From: Prorocentrum cordatum
Taxonomy: Eukaryota > Sar > Dinophyceae > Prorocentrales > Prorocentraceae
Reading direction: 5' to 3'
Length of the DNA: 64,000 nt
Assembly: GCA_963575745.1 (NCBI GenBank)
Contig: CAUYUJ010020182.1
Coordinates: 136,424 to 200,423 of the forward strand
In this document: positions 22,093 through 32,575 of the stretch, piece by piece
Layout of the letters: each line of letters starts with the position of its first letter
Position numbering within the stretch: the first letter of the stretch is position 1
Translations under genes and position numbers: made by a program
Notes under the pieces: model-generated
Told to the model about the DNA's origin: nothing
Databases searched by the model: none
The model's input: the letters and a program-made list of their open reading frames with translations, nothing else

Positions 22093-23400
22093 TCTTCCTT
22101 TTTGGACAAGCTAGTGCACGTGGACAGGGGCCTAGACGAGGCCCTTCCCATGCATGGGTGCGCGCAGAATGCCAGCAAGCAGGAGTTTCTTGTACACTTT
22201 GCCCAACAGGGTCATCTCGGACGCGCCAGAATCCGAGCGGGTGATCTTGTGTTGAAGGGAGCTGTACGGGAGGAAGCTCGTTACCTGGGGCCATTCATTA
22301 CCATGCGGGACTCGGCTAGGAACGAAGTTGTTCGTAGATGCGCTGCTGCACGTATTGGTTTTCACTCTCTTAGTGGAATGTGGAAGCTAACGGGGCTGGC
22401 GAGGAGGTGGAGGAGATGCTTATTCATTGGGTTTGTTCAAAACGCTTTGCTATCTGGTTTGGAGAGTTTTCCGCTGTCTAAATTCGACTATGACATCCTG
22501 GACTCGCGTTTAAGCCGATTGGGGAGAGCAGCAATGGGTGGGAAGGCGGCTAACTATGAGGGGGAGCATATCACGAGCCTCACTAATAAAGAAATCCTGT
22601 GGTTCTGGAAAATACTGCCCTGTAACCAGGAGATGAGGATTAGGCGCCTGAAGCTTTATCAGACATGGGGTCGACGTCCTGAGCATCATACCCAGGTACT
22701 AGTTGCTCTTTTCGGGGAGTTTCAGTTCGACACTAGGCCTCAGCTCTGCGCAGGACGTCCATCCCAATACGCCTCGCCGTGGCTGCAGCAAATAGCCGCG
22801 GACTTGGACCAAGCAGCAGAGTTATTGCAAGATTGCATGATCGAGCCGATCGCTTTGAATCTAGCCCTCTTCGCTGACAAGGAAGCGATGGAGGATTTCT
22901 GTATGATTGATTTCACGGAGCTGAGGAGCCGAGAGTTCGGCAGGCGGATCCCGCCACCAGGATTCCAAGAGCTGGCTTCGTCACCGGTTGTCGTTCCGCC
23001 ACCAGAGCGGGACCCGTCGGAAGTCTTCATATGCAGGCGCAGTAAAAATGGGGTTGAATGCGGAGCCAGTTTCCCCACGAGGCCAGCGTACTTATCACAC
23101 ATAAAGTCGGCGCATCATGTTCGTAACCTCTACTTCGTTATCACTCCGACGAATACTTGTATCAGTTGTCGTCAAACATTCGCTTCACAGAGAACAGTAG
23201 CACAGCACTTATCGCGCGCACTTAAACGTGGGCACTGTCAAAGAGAAGCAGCACGCACCCTCCTTCCTCTCAAAATGCCCAGATCGCTACAATGTTTATG
23301 CTGTGAATACGAAGGCGGCGCCCTCGATGATCTCTGCAGCCATCTCGCGTCGAACCACTTGCCAGGCAGTGTTGGACCGACCCCAGAGAGTCAACCAGCC
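22093..23400 (+). pseudogene. LINE thumb-like region and three zinc fingers
   Basis: This continues in the same frame beyond TGA 22090 (a CGA-to-TGA change would explain it). SGMWKLTGLARRWRRCLFIG and FVQNALLSGLESFP resemble the region after the palm in this LINE type. Three Cys/His clusters follow: C-x8-C ... H-x4-HH (about 23031-23118), C-x2-C ... H-x8-C (about 23158-23240) and C-x2-C ... H-x4-H (about 23294-23358). They probably bind nucleic acid for template or target recognition. The fingers lie C-terminal to the polymerase, unlike the CCHC knuckles of ORF1 proteins. Confidence 0.7.
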
Positions 23401-23980
23401 AGCAGATATGCCAGAAGGGATGGACCAGGAACCGAAGCTCGTCATGCCGTCGTGGTTCAGCCAGTCCATCACCGCTGGAGGCGGGCGCAAACCAGGCGAC
23501 CAGGAGGAAAAGGGCGAGGGCGCGGTCAGGGACAAGAAGAAGCACAAAGGCGGCAAGGACGACATCATGCTGCCCGTGGTGAAGCTGGCGCTGACCAACA
23601 CGAAGGACATCGCCGATCTCGGCGCCCTGCTGTACACGAAGTACGAGCTACCAGTGGCGGCGGGAGTGGCGGCGGTCAGCCAGCAAGCAGGCAAGAAGTA
23701 CAACGACGACTCGGCGGCCCTAAAGGCAAAGGAAAAGGCAGGCGAGAAGCAGGATCAGACGAGTTCGCGCCTGGCTGAGCTCAGGTCAAGAGGTTTTGTT
23801 CTCCCCCCTGCTTCCTCATCCCTTCCGTCCTCGTCTTCGGCTCCTCCTCTTACTCAAAGTCCGAATACACAGCAGGCAGTTTGTGATCCCCCGAACTTTG
23901 TTGGACGGCCCTCCGACAGTAAATATCCCCAGGAGGCCGCGTGGAGGGGGGAAAGGAAAGCATGGTCGCTCGAGAGGTAA
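23401..23980 (+). pseudogene. LINE C-terminal Lys/Glu-rich tail
   Basis: From about 23340-23450 the more natural frame is the one ending TAA at 23978-23980. It reads KPGDQEEKGEGAVRDKKKHK, then a helical segment LVMPSW... and KLALTNTKDIADLGALLYTK, then a Ser/Pro-rich end. The zinc-finger frame meanwhile becomes an Arg-rich shadow. So one more frameshift lies between the third finger and 23450. Confidence 0.5.
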
Positions 23981-24289
23981 AGGTCCCAGCAAAGGCAAGG
24001 GTCCGCGTACCTGAGGCCAGCCGAGCCTTCAGGGTGTTGCGTGCATCGGGCTTGTGCTGGCGGGGTCCGTGCGGCATCTGGCCGAGAGTGGATCGTATCT
24101 TTTAGCAGTATACGTCGGCTTCGTAGGTTAAGCCTCCTCAGGGAACAACCCCGTGGGCAGCTAAGAGTGCTTCGCATTTTCCGCTCCGATTCTGCGTTGC
24201 CAGTGCTCTCCTTCGGATCTGGTCCTCATGAGCTAGAAAGAAAGAAAAAGCAGAAGACTCGGATGTTCGGTTCGTGTTCCCTCTTTTGG
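23981..24289 (+). other. LINE 3' untranslated end
   Basis: Noncoding. It includes CTCAGGGAACAACCCCGTGG and CTCCTTCGGATCTGGTCCTC, then GAGCTAGAAAGAAAGAAAAA at 24230-24249. The A-rich terminus fits target-primed retrotransposition. No flanking target-site duplication could be identified. Confidence 0.55.
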
Positions 24290-24517
24290 GCCCCTTCGGG
24301 GGCCGTCTGAGGGCCCTCTTGGGCTGTCTTGGGCACCTCTTGGGCCGTCTTGGGGCCCTCTTTGGCTGGTTTGGGGCCCACATGGAGGCCTCTTGGGCCG
24401 TCTTGGGGCGGTCTTGGAGGCCGCTCGGTCCGTCTGGGAGCGTCGCGAAGCCGAAACGGCGAGAGCGTCCAAATTCACCAAAGACCTCAGGCAAGTCAAT
24501 GAGTTTAGCGTCTTGGG
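24290..24517 (+). repeat. Decameric GGGCCTCTTGGGCCGTCTTG repeat
   Basis: Tandem phrases GGGCCCTCTTGGGC and GGGCCGTCTTGGGG run directly into the ~390-bp dispersed repeat that follows. Confidence 0.6.
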
Positions 24518-24893
24518 CGATCTATTGCAGGCCTCCTTGGGGCGTCTTGGAAGCCTCTTGGGCCGTCCGGGGGGCCATCTTGAGCGTCTTGGAGAGATCG
24601 TTCGGTGACTCTCTCCTGGCCCGGGAAAAGGCATACGAGTACACTTTCCCGGAGCCCAGGGGGCCACGCGGGAAGCCCCGGGAGACTTGAGAGCGGCTCC
24701 TCGGGAGTGGGGATTCGGGGGCGGAGAAGAGGGGGGTGATGACTAGGGGGGGGGATGTCATGGCGTGGGCCATGATATTCCCCCAGATTTTATGGCGCCT
24801 CTTCTTGTTTCATTACGTCCCTGGCCCCCCCGCTGGGCCGCGCACGTGCCGCCGGTCATGATTTGCACCCCCCCCTCTTGGACACCCCCTCTT
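24518..24893 (+). repeat. ~390-bp dispersed repeat, copy 2
   Basis: Best-preserved match to 12645-13037, with the same block order and only scattered substitutions and small indels. Confidence 0.7.
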
Positions 24894-25173
24894 TGCCGCA
24901 CCCGAGGGATTGAGGCTAAGAGGAGTAAGCCCAGGACCTGAGGGCACGCCCACTCCGTGCCCAGAGGCATGCTCGCAGATCTACTGTGCATGGCCGCTCA
25001 TCCGATATGTGAATCCGCCCCATCACAAACAGAACGGGACCTCGGCAAGTGACATCATGCGGGCCCCGCACGCGCCCGCGCGCGCACGTCAAAGTCACTG
25101 GAAACATGCTGTCCGCTGGCCGTGTCAACATACAGCTCTACAACCACGCTTCCGGCGCACTTGCTCGAACCAA

Positions 25174-25452
25174 TCGGCCGGATGGCGAGGGGGGGATCAG
25201 GACATAGGGGGATGAGTATCCGGTACCGTTTTGTTGGGGTACAACTTGTACCTTCTCTGCGGGTTGCAAGTACAAATTGTACCTTCTCCCCCCCCGTTAA
25301 CATCCTCGCACATGTCGCGGACATTGTCAAAGTACCATTTGTACCTTGTCTGCGTGGCGTCGGTACAATTTGTACCTTCTCCGTGAGGCGTAGGTACAAG
25401 TTGTACCTCGGTTGCGCCTCTCTCCCCATCTGGACCGATCCCCCCATTAGCA
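25174..25452 (+). repeat. Palindrome array, 31-bp period, copy 1
   Basis: Five copies of the near-palindrome GGTACAANTTGTACC start at 25238, 25269, 25331, 25362 and 25393, i.e. 31, 62, 31 and 31 bases apart. Spacers are 16 bases of the form TTCTCYGYGNGGCGNA. The skipped position holds GTTAAC instead. The flanks, from TCGGCCGGATGGCGAGGG to GCGCCTCTCTCCCCATCTGG, are shared with 57877-58160. Noncoding. Confidence 0.8.
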
Positions 25453-25757
25453 TCCCGCCAAACCAAGGGAAGGGCGTCGGTATGGAAATGTACCAAAGCT
25501 GACAATGCGGGCCACACGCACGCGCACGTCGAAATCATTCGACACGTCGCGCCCCCGCCAATGCCATCACGCCGCGTGCCGCGGGCCACGCCCCGTGCGT
25601 TCCCGCGAGCGGAATCGCCGCAAACCCGTTGTCCGACGGTCCTTTCAAGAGGAAACGCCTAGCTTTACAAGCAGGTATGGCATATCAGATGTGATCCCGT
25701 GGCGCGTGTTCCAGAAATTATGTGCGCAATCACGTCCACATCAGTTCGTCGTCACCA
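25453..25757. other. No recognisable gene
   Basis: Includes a sixth degenerate GGTATGGAAATGTACC near 25478, then GC-rich DNA without recognisable content. Confidence 0.4.
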
Positions 25758-25761
25758 TCGC

Positions 25762-25815
<54 letters not shown>

Positions 25816-26205
25816 TATCATCGTTATCATCGTTGTCACGATGACTTCTTGCTACTAGCTACGTCGCTGGCGGCGACTGCGACCACGGCGACGAGGATAA
25901 TAGCGACGACGACGACGACGACGGTGGCGACGACGACGACGACGTCGACGGCGACGACGGCGGCGACGTCGACGACGGCGACGGCGACGACGACGACCAC
26001 TCTGGGCCCCGAGGGGCGGGAGCGGAGGTCAGGCAGCCCGGCGCAGGCCCGGCTCGCGCCTCCGCGGCGCCTTCCCGCCCCTGTTGATGGGCTTGTGTTC
26101 CGCCGCCACCACCAGAAGTTGGAGGGGGGAAGGAGGTGGAGGAAGAATAGCAGGACGAAGAAAAGGAGGAGGAGGAGGAGGAGGAGGAGGAGGAGGAGGA
26201 GCCCC
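25758..26205 (+). repeat. CAT, CGA and GGA microsatellite cluster
   Basis: 25758-25820 is (CAT)n; 25865-26000 is imperfect (CGA)n; 26160-26201 is (GGA)n. Frames across them (for example 25699-26304) are repeat-driven. Confidence 0.85.
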
Positions 26206-26574
26206 TCCCCCTTCTACTTGTGGTGGTGGCGGTGGAAAACAAGCCCACCAGCTGTAACTGGGCCCGCATCCGTCCTGCGCGAAAGTCCAGCCTGCGGCCT
26301 TTGAAAGATCGGATCGTCGACGAGGGGCATGTGGCCTCTGAAAAGAGGGAGTGCGCCCGCGCGGGGAGGGTTGGAGAGGGAGGGGGGAGCAAGAGGAGGA
26401 GGACTTAGCGCAGCCCAGGACCACCCCCGCAGGTCCCTCTGCCCAAGAGGGACCAGGTGGCACGCATGACCACCACGTGGTGCGGGAGGACCCGAGTGCG
26501 GAGACTGGCGCTGGGGCGGACGGTACCCCAGCAGTTTAGTCCCTCGCACCCACCACCCCCCGCGAGTGGGTTTT

Positions 26575-28565
26575 TGTCCAACCATCCTGTGGTGTTGGGT
26601 CCTCGTTTTGAAGAGACGGTCCCCGCGTCCTCCTCGCCTCTCCTCTCCTCTCCTCCTCTCCTCTCCTCCTCTCCTCTTCACCCACCCAGTACACCGTTTC
26701 GTGGCCCCATAGGGAGCTCCGCCGAAGGCCCCAGTGCTGCCGCCCGCATGCGTCACCCACACCCAATTCGGCACACCCCTCACACGTTTCGTGGCCCCAT
26801 AGGGAGCCCCACCGAAGGCCCCAGTGCTGCCGCCCGCATGCGTCCCGCACACCCAATTCGGCACACCCCTCACACGTTTCGTGGCCCCATAGGGAGCCCC
26901 ACCGAAGGCCCCAGTGCTGCCGCCCGCATGCGTCACCCACACCCAATTCGGCACACCCCTCACACGTTTCGTGGCCCCATAGGGAGCCCACCGAAAGGCC
27001 CCAGTGCTGCCGCCCGCATGCGTCACCCACATCCAATTCGGCACACCCCTCACACGTTTCGTGGCCCCATAGGGAGCCCCACCGAAGGCCCAGTGCTGCC
27101 GCCCGCATGCGTCCCGCACACCCAATTCGGCACACCCCTCACACGTTTCGTGGCCCCATAGGGAGCCCCACCGGCCCCAATGCGTCCCCCACACCCAATT
27201 CGGCACACCCCTCACACGCTTCGTGGCCCCATAGCCGAAGGCCCCAGTGCTGCCGCCCGCATGCGTCCCGCACACCCAATTCGGCACACCCCTCACACGT
27301 TTCGTGGCCCCATAGGGAGCCCCACCGAAGGCCCCAGTGCTGCCGCCCGCATGCGTCCCGCACACCCAATTCGGCACACCCCTCACACGTTTCGTGGCCC
27401 CATAGGGAGCTCCGCCGAAGGCCCCAGTGCTGCCGCCCGCATGCGTCCCCACACCCAATTCGGCACACCCCTCACACGTTTCGTGGCCCCATAGGGAGCC
27501 CCGCCGAAGGCCCCAGTGCTGCCGCCCGCATGCGTCCCCACACCCAATTCGGCACACCCCTCACACGTTTCGTGGCCCCATAGGGAGCCCCACCGAAGGC
27601 CCCAGTGCTGCCGCCCGCATGCGTCCCGCACACCCAATTCGGCACACCCCTCACGCGCTTCGTGGCCCCATAGGAAGCTCCACCGAAGGCCCCAGTGCTG
27701 CCGCCCGCATGCGTCACGCACACCCAATTCTGTATACCCCTCACACGCTTCTTTGCCCCATAGGGAGCTCCACCGAAGGCCCCAGTGGCGGCGCTCACAT
27801 GCGCATGCGTCCCGCACACCCATTTCGGCACATCCCTGACAGGTTTCGTGGCCCCATCATCCACCGGAGGCCCCAGTGGCGGCGCTCACATGCGTCACCC
27901 ACACCCACCCAATTCGGCACACCCCTCACACGTTTCGTGGCCCCATAGGGAGCTCCACCGAAGGCCCCAGCGGCCGCGCTCACATGCGTCCCCGCCACCC
28001 ATCCCGGCACGCCCCTCACAACAACAGGTTTCGTGGCCCCATGGGGAGCTCCACCGAAGGCCCCAGTGGCACCGCCCGCATGCGTCACCACCCGCACCCA
28101 ATTCGGCACACCCCTCACACGTTTCGTGGCCCCATAGAGAGCTGCACCGAAGGCCCCAGTGGCGGCGCTCACATGCGTCCCCGCCACACATCCCAGTACA
28201 CCCCTCACGCGCTTCGTGGCCCCATAGGGAGCTCCACCGAAGGCCCCAGTAGCGGCGCTTACATGCGTCTCCGCCACCCATCCCGCCCCCCCCCCGCAGC
28301 AGGATCATGTTTCGGGGACCCATAGGGAGCTCCACTGGAGGCCCCAGTGGCGGCCCGCACATGCGTTTCCGCCACCCATGTCGGCACGCCGCGCGCGTGT
28401 TGCATGTCCCCATAGGGAGCTTCGCCGAATGCCCCAGTGGCACCGATCTCGGCACACCCCTCACACGTTCCGTAGTCCTATGGGGAGTTCCATTGAAGAT
28501 GAAACCCGCAGCTGCGGTACTGACAACTGCATATGGTTGGGTTCTTCGCCAGGCTAATTTTTTTG
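26575..28565 (+). mobile_element. Satellite element, array B (90-bp units, fixed ends)
   Basis: Same plan and orientation as array A. The left end, CCAACCATCCTGTGGTGTTG then GGTCCTCGTTTTGAAGAGAC (about 26578-26618), leads to a short TCCTC tract and about 20 units of about 90 bp (26690-28490). Monomers form a gradient: GTGCTGCCGCCCGCATGCG units at the left, GTGGCGGCGCTCACATGCG units at the right, with several short deletions. The right end, GCATATGGTTGGGTTCTTCG and CCAGGCTAATTTTTTT, is at about 28529-28567. Confidence 0.8.
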
Positions 28566-28737
28566 CGGCAGGTGAGGCCGTGCCCTGAAGGCCACGTTCC
28601 CCCCCCTGGCCCGAGCGGCCAAGCGGGACAGCCCGACACCCCAGGACCCGACCTAACCCACAGCGGCGCCCCGAGGGACGGCTGAGCGGGTTTTAGTTCC
28701 CCCATGGCCCCGATGAGCCGACCACTCACCGAGGCAG

Positions 28738-28901
28738 CCCTCCTCCTCCTCCTCCTCCTTCTCCTCCTCCTCCTCCTCCTCCTCCTCCTCCTCCTCCTCC
28801 TCCTCTGGAGGAGGAGGAGGAGGAGGAGGAGGAGGAGGAGGAGGAGGAGGAGGAGGAGGAGGGGGAGGAGGAGGAGGAGGAGGAGGGGGGGAGGAGGAGG
28901 A

Positions 28902-28932
<31 letters not shown>

Positions 28933-29032
28933 AGGAGGAGGAGGAGGAGAGGGAGGAGGAGGAGGAGGAGGAGGAGGAGGAGGAGGAGGAGGAGGAGGAG
29001 GAGGAGGAGGAGGAGGAGGAGGAGGAGGGGGA
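28738..29032. repeat. CTC tract abutting GGA tract (large hairpin)
   Basis: About 65 bp of (CTC)n (28741-28805) is followed at once by about 220 bp of (GGA)n. The two are complementary, so the junction near 28806 can fold into a long hairpin. Arg, Glu or Gly runs read through it on either strand are not taken as genes. Confidence 0.85.
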
Positions 29033-29290
29033 TGGGGGTAGGGGGGAGAACGAGCTAGATTCCACGCGTAAGGTGCGAATCAGCAAAAAGGCTCGGCGGT
29101 TGTTTTGCTGTTGCGGCAGCACACGCTGCGGCGGATTTGGGTCCATTCGGGCATGCTCTGCTCTGCCCGGGGCTCGGGGTCTTTGGCCGAAGCGGGTGCG
29201 GCAAAGGCAAGGTCTGCAGCCCAGACCTTGCAGGGAACACTTGTGGCGCAGGGACGAGGGCATGGGAACAACCAGTGACAGAAGCATGAC

Positions 29291-29432
29291 AACTCAGAGG
29301 TCCGCGCGGATTCCTCGGATCAGCGCTGGAACCCCTCCCTGGCGCGCGGCGCGCGCCAAGGGTTGCACGGGAGGCGCCGCCGGCGCAGGGCCCAGCGCCG
29401 ATCCGAGGGATCCGTCGGACCTCCGAGTGTTT
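29291..29432. mobile_element. Small foldback element (family I), copy 1
   Basis: Inverted ends: AGAGGTCCGCGCGGATTCCT then CGGATCAGCGCTGG at the left; CCAGCGCCGATCCGAGG then GATCCGTCGGACCTCCGAGT at the right. The GC-rich interior is itself partly palindromic (GGCGCGCGGCGCGCGCC). A second copy is at 61248-61401 and a compact one at 58432-58523. This copy lies directly against the right end of satellite array C. Confidence 0.6.
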
Positions 29433-29451
29433 ATGTTTCTGGCATTGTCGG

Positions 29452-31287
29452 CCAAAAAATCATCCTGGCGAAGGACCCAACCATGTGCAGTTGTGAATAT
29501 CGCATTGCGGGTGCCGCTTTCGGTGGAGCTCCCTGTGGGGCCACGAAACGCTGTGCTGGGTGGGGGTGACGCATGCGGGCGGCACCACTGGGGCCTTCGG
29601 TGGAGGTCCCTGTGGGGCCACGAAACGCTGTACTGGGCGGGGGTGACGCATGCGGGCGGCACCACTGGGGCCGTCGGTGGAGCTCCCTGTGGGGCCACGA
29701 AACGCTGTGCTGGGTGGGGGTGGCGCATGCGGGCGGCACCACTGGGGCCTTCGGTGGAGCTCCCTGTGGGGCCACGAAATGCTGTGCTGGGGTGGGGGTG
29801 ACGCATGCGGGCGGCACCACTGGGGCCTTCGGTGGAGGTCCCTGTGGGGCCACGAAACGCTGTACTGGGCGGGGGTGACGCATGCGGGCGGCACCACTGG
29901 GGCCGTCGGTGGAGCTCCCTGTGGGGCCACGAAACGCTGTGCTGGGTGGGGGTGGCGCATGCGGGCGGCACCACTGGGGCCTTCGGTGGAGCTCCCTGTG
30001 GGGCCACGAAATGCTGTGCTGGGGTGGGGGTGACGCATGCGGGCGGCACCACTGGGGCCTTCGGTGGAGGTCCCTGTGGGGCCACGAAACGCTGTGTTTG
30101 GTGGAGGTGCCGAAATGGGTGTGCGGGACGAATGCGAGCGGTGGCACTGGGGCCTTCGGTGGAGCTCCCTATGGGGCCACGAAGCGTGCGAAGGGTGTGC
30201 CGAAATGGGTGTGGCTGCCGCATGCGGGTTGGGGCCACGTAACGTGTGAGGGGGGTGCCGAATTGGATGTGGCTGACGCATGCGGGCGGCGGCACTGCGG
30301 CCTTCGGTGGAGCTCCCTATGGGGCCACGAAAAGTGTGAGGGGTGTGCCGAATTGGGTGTGGCTGACGCATGCCGGCGGCAGCACTAAGGCCTTCGGTGG
30401 AGCTCCCTATGGGGCCACGAAGCGCGTGAGGGGTATACAGAATTGGGTGTGGCTGACGCATGCGGGCGGCAGCACTGGGGCCTTCGCTGGAACTCCCTAT
30501 GGGGCCACGAAACGTGTGAGGGGTGTGCCGAATTGGGTGTGGCTGACGCATGCGGGCGGCAGCACTGGGGCCTTCGGTGGAGCTCCCTATGGGGCCTTCG
30601 GTGGAGCTCCCTATGGGGCCACGAAACGTGTGAGGGGTGTGCCGAATTGGGTGTGGCTGACGCATGCGGGCGGCAGCACTGGGGCCTTCGGTGGAGCTCC
30701 CTATGGGGCCACGAAACGTGTGAGGGGTGTGCCGAATTGGGTGTGGCTGACGCATGCGGGCGGCAGCACTGGGGCCTTCGGTGGAGCTCCTATGGGGCCA
30801 CGAAACGTGTGAGGGGTGTGCCGAATTGGGTGTGGCTGACGCATGCGGGCGGCAGCACTGGGGCCTTCGGTGGAGCTCCCTATGGGGCCACGAAACGTGT
30901 GAGGGGTGTGCCGAAATGGGTGTGGGGACGCATGCGGGCGGCAGCACTGGGGCCTTCGGTGGAGCTCCCTATGGGGCCACGAAACGTGTGAGGGGTGTGC
31001 CGAATTGGGTGTGGCTGACGCATGCGGGCGGCAGCACTGGGGCCTTCGGTGGAGCTCCCTATGGGGCCACGAAACGTGTGAGGGGTGTGCCGAATTGGGT
31101 GTGGCTGACGCATGCGGGCAGCACTGGGGCCTTCGGTGGAGCTCCCTATGGGGCCACGAAACGCTGTACTGGGTGGGTGAAACGCAGGGGGGAGGGGGAG
31201 GAGGGAGGAGGAGGAGGAGGAGTGGAGGAGGAACGCGGGGACCGTCTCTTCAAAACGAGGACCCAACACCACAGGATGCTTGGGAAC
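29452..31287 (-). mobile_element. Satellite element, array C (inverted orientation)
   Basis: Reverse-complement version of the A/B plan. Its right end (complement of CATGGTTGGGTCCTTCGCCA and GGATGATTTTTTGG) is at about 29452-29495. Next come about eight 77-bp monomers (29510-30100), then about twelve 90-bp monomers (30100-31165), a purine tract (31180-31230) and the left end (complement of CATCCTGTGGTGTTGGGTCC, 31259-31278). The 77-bp monomers lack the GTGTGCCGAATTGGGTGTG part of the 90-bp type. Confidence 0.8.
29573..30036 (-). repeat. 232-bp higher-order repeat inside array C
   Basis: Three distinguishable 77/78-bp monomers (ending CTGTACTGGGCGGGGG, CTGTGCTGGGTGGGGG and CTGTGCTGGGGTGGGGG) recur in the same order 232 bp later (29573 to 29805, 29650 to 29882). 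This is a true higher-order unit, not simple monomer repetition. Confidence 0.7.
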
Positions 31288-31512
31288 AAACGGCACCACC
31301 CCGCCTGCGGCCCTCCATGTTGCGCCACGGCCCATAGGGGGCTGCAGCGACGACGACGCAAGAACCCGAGCCTGAGTTCAGGGTGTGTGCCAAGGCCCGT
31401 GGGGCGTAGGTGGGGTGGTGTCGTTTGGTTTCAGGTCCATATCGCTCCTCCCCCTGAGAGGAGGGCCAGAGAGGTCCCCGCTCTTGCTGGTGGTATCGGG
31501 GGGCTGGCCATA

Positions 31513-31824
31513 AGTCGGGCCTGTCCCTCTCATAGTCAAAAGCAGTCTGGGCATGTTTTAAACATATGTTTGTATATGTTCTGACTTTTTATGTTTCGTC
31601 CAAATTCCCCGGCCTGGGTAGTCGAAGGCCAGACTGGCACACTGGACTGGCCCCCAAGGGCCAATCTGGCCTGGCCAAATTGGAGGATTTGGGTTATTCG
31701 CCGGACTGGATTCGCGTTGGCTCCCTCGCCAGATTGCCCCCGTTTGCCAGAGTGGGCCTGCCAGATTGGCGCCAGATTGGCTTCGACTACCCAGCCTGCA
31801 GGAGGACATGCCCGACCTGAGCCT
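31513..31824. mobile_element. Foldback element (family K), copy 2, nested palindrome
   Basis: The outer ends, AAGTCGGGCCTGTCCCTC and complement of CAGGTCGGGCATGTCCTCC, match the family at 853-1012. Inside, 31608-31639 (GGGTAGTCGAAGGCCAGAC and on) pairs with 31771-31802. The core is built of GCCAGATTGGC-like short palindromes. Noncoding. Confidence 0.5.
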
Positions 31825-32575
31825 GGCCTGTGTAGGCCCGCGTCTTTGGTTAAACGCACTTGTCCCCCAACGCGACTCTAACCAAACTAACTTCAAACAA
31901 ACCCAAACCAATTAGTTTAAACAGCGAGTTTCTAGTTTAAATTGTACCTTGTTTGTTTTTGAAAGGTTTGCGTCAACATTGTCATCAACCTGGCACGAAT
32001 GCTACCACGTATTGTACGCACAACCCCGACTATTCGAATTGCACATCAATGCCAGTATATGTACGTTGGCGTGTGTTAGTGTTGTGAGCGCTGGTGTATG
32101 CTTACTTGACATGTTTGCGTGTGCACCGTTTCAAGCTGCTCCTTGCATGCATCATGACGTTGCTCGATTTAACACTCTGTATGCAGAGCTCTGTCCCTAA
32201 ACACGTTACAAACAAGGTTCTATGCGGGACTCTTGCGAGCCGTATGGGGTCTTGGGGCCGTCTTGGATTGTCTTGTGTCCAGATGGGGGCTCTGGGGCCG
32301 TCTTGGGGCAGTCAAGGGCCGTCTTGGATTCGTCGCACGGCCATCTTGGAGGCAAGCGTCGGGCCATGGAGCCATCTTGGAGCCGTCTCGGGCTGTCTTG
32401 GAGGTGGCTCTGGTTTCTCTGGGAAGTTTTGTCCACCCTCTCGGGACTCTGCTTCTGCCTCTGCTGCCCCCCCCTCTGCTTCACCCCGTAATCATTTGGC
32501 CCCGCGTGCTTCACGTTTCTCTATTTCCGCTTACACTGTAGTTTCTGCTTGTTCTCATCATAACTTGATCATTGT
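31825..32575. other. Intergenic; no gene, decameric repeat at 32240-32405
   Basis: AT-richer DNA to about 32220, then GGGGCCGTCTTGG-type decamers, then a pyrimidine-rich stretch leading to the first ATG of block A. A weak spliced-leader resemblance at about 32535-32558 is below what I would call. Confidence 0.4.

Larger units (their letters stand above)
20021..24251 (+). mobile_element. Decayed LINE-type retrotransposon
   Basis: The order endonuclease, reverse transcriptase, thumb-like region, three zinc fingers, basic tail, then an untranslated end with an A-rich terminus (AGAAAGAAAGAAAAAG, 24236-24251) is that of a non-LTR retrotransposon. The 5' limit is uncertain; 20021 is the first ATG before the endonuclease fold. 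At least four frame changes (near 20393-20400, 21038, 21230 and 21610), one in-frame TGA (22090) and a missing catalytic Asp pair make it inactive. I recall closely similar reverse transcriptases being abundant in dinoflagellate genomes; that is memory, not a search. Confidence 0.85.

Noticed and set aside
25238-25407. 31-bp palindrome array considered as CRISPR-like
   Set aside because: The 16-base spacers are themselves near-identical, so this is a tandem repeat with palindromic cores, not repeat-spacer architecture.
16999-31287. Tandem arrays considered as CRISPR
   Set aside because: Units are contiguous ~90-bp repeats with no unique spacers, no cas genes, and eukaryotic context.
32535-32558. 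Possible spliced-leader relic before block A (CTGTAGTTTCTGC ... TTCTCATC)
   Set aside because: Only scattered matches even with gaps. The position before ATG 32576 is suggestive, but the similarity is too weak to call.
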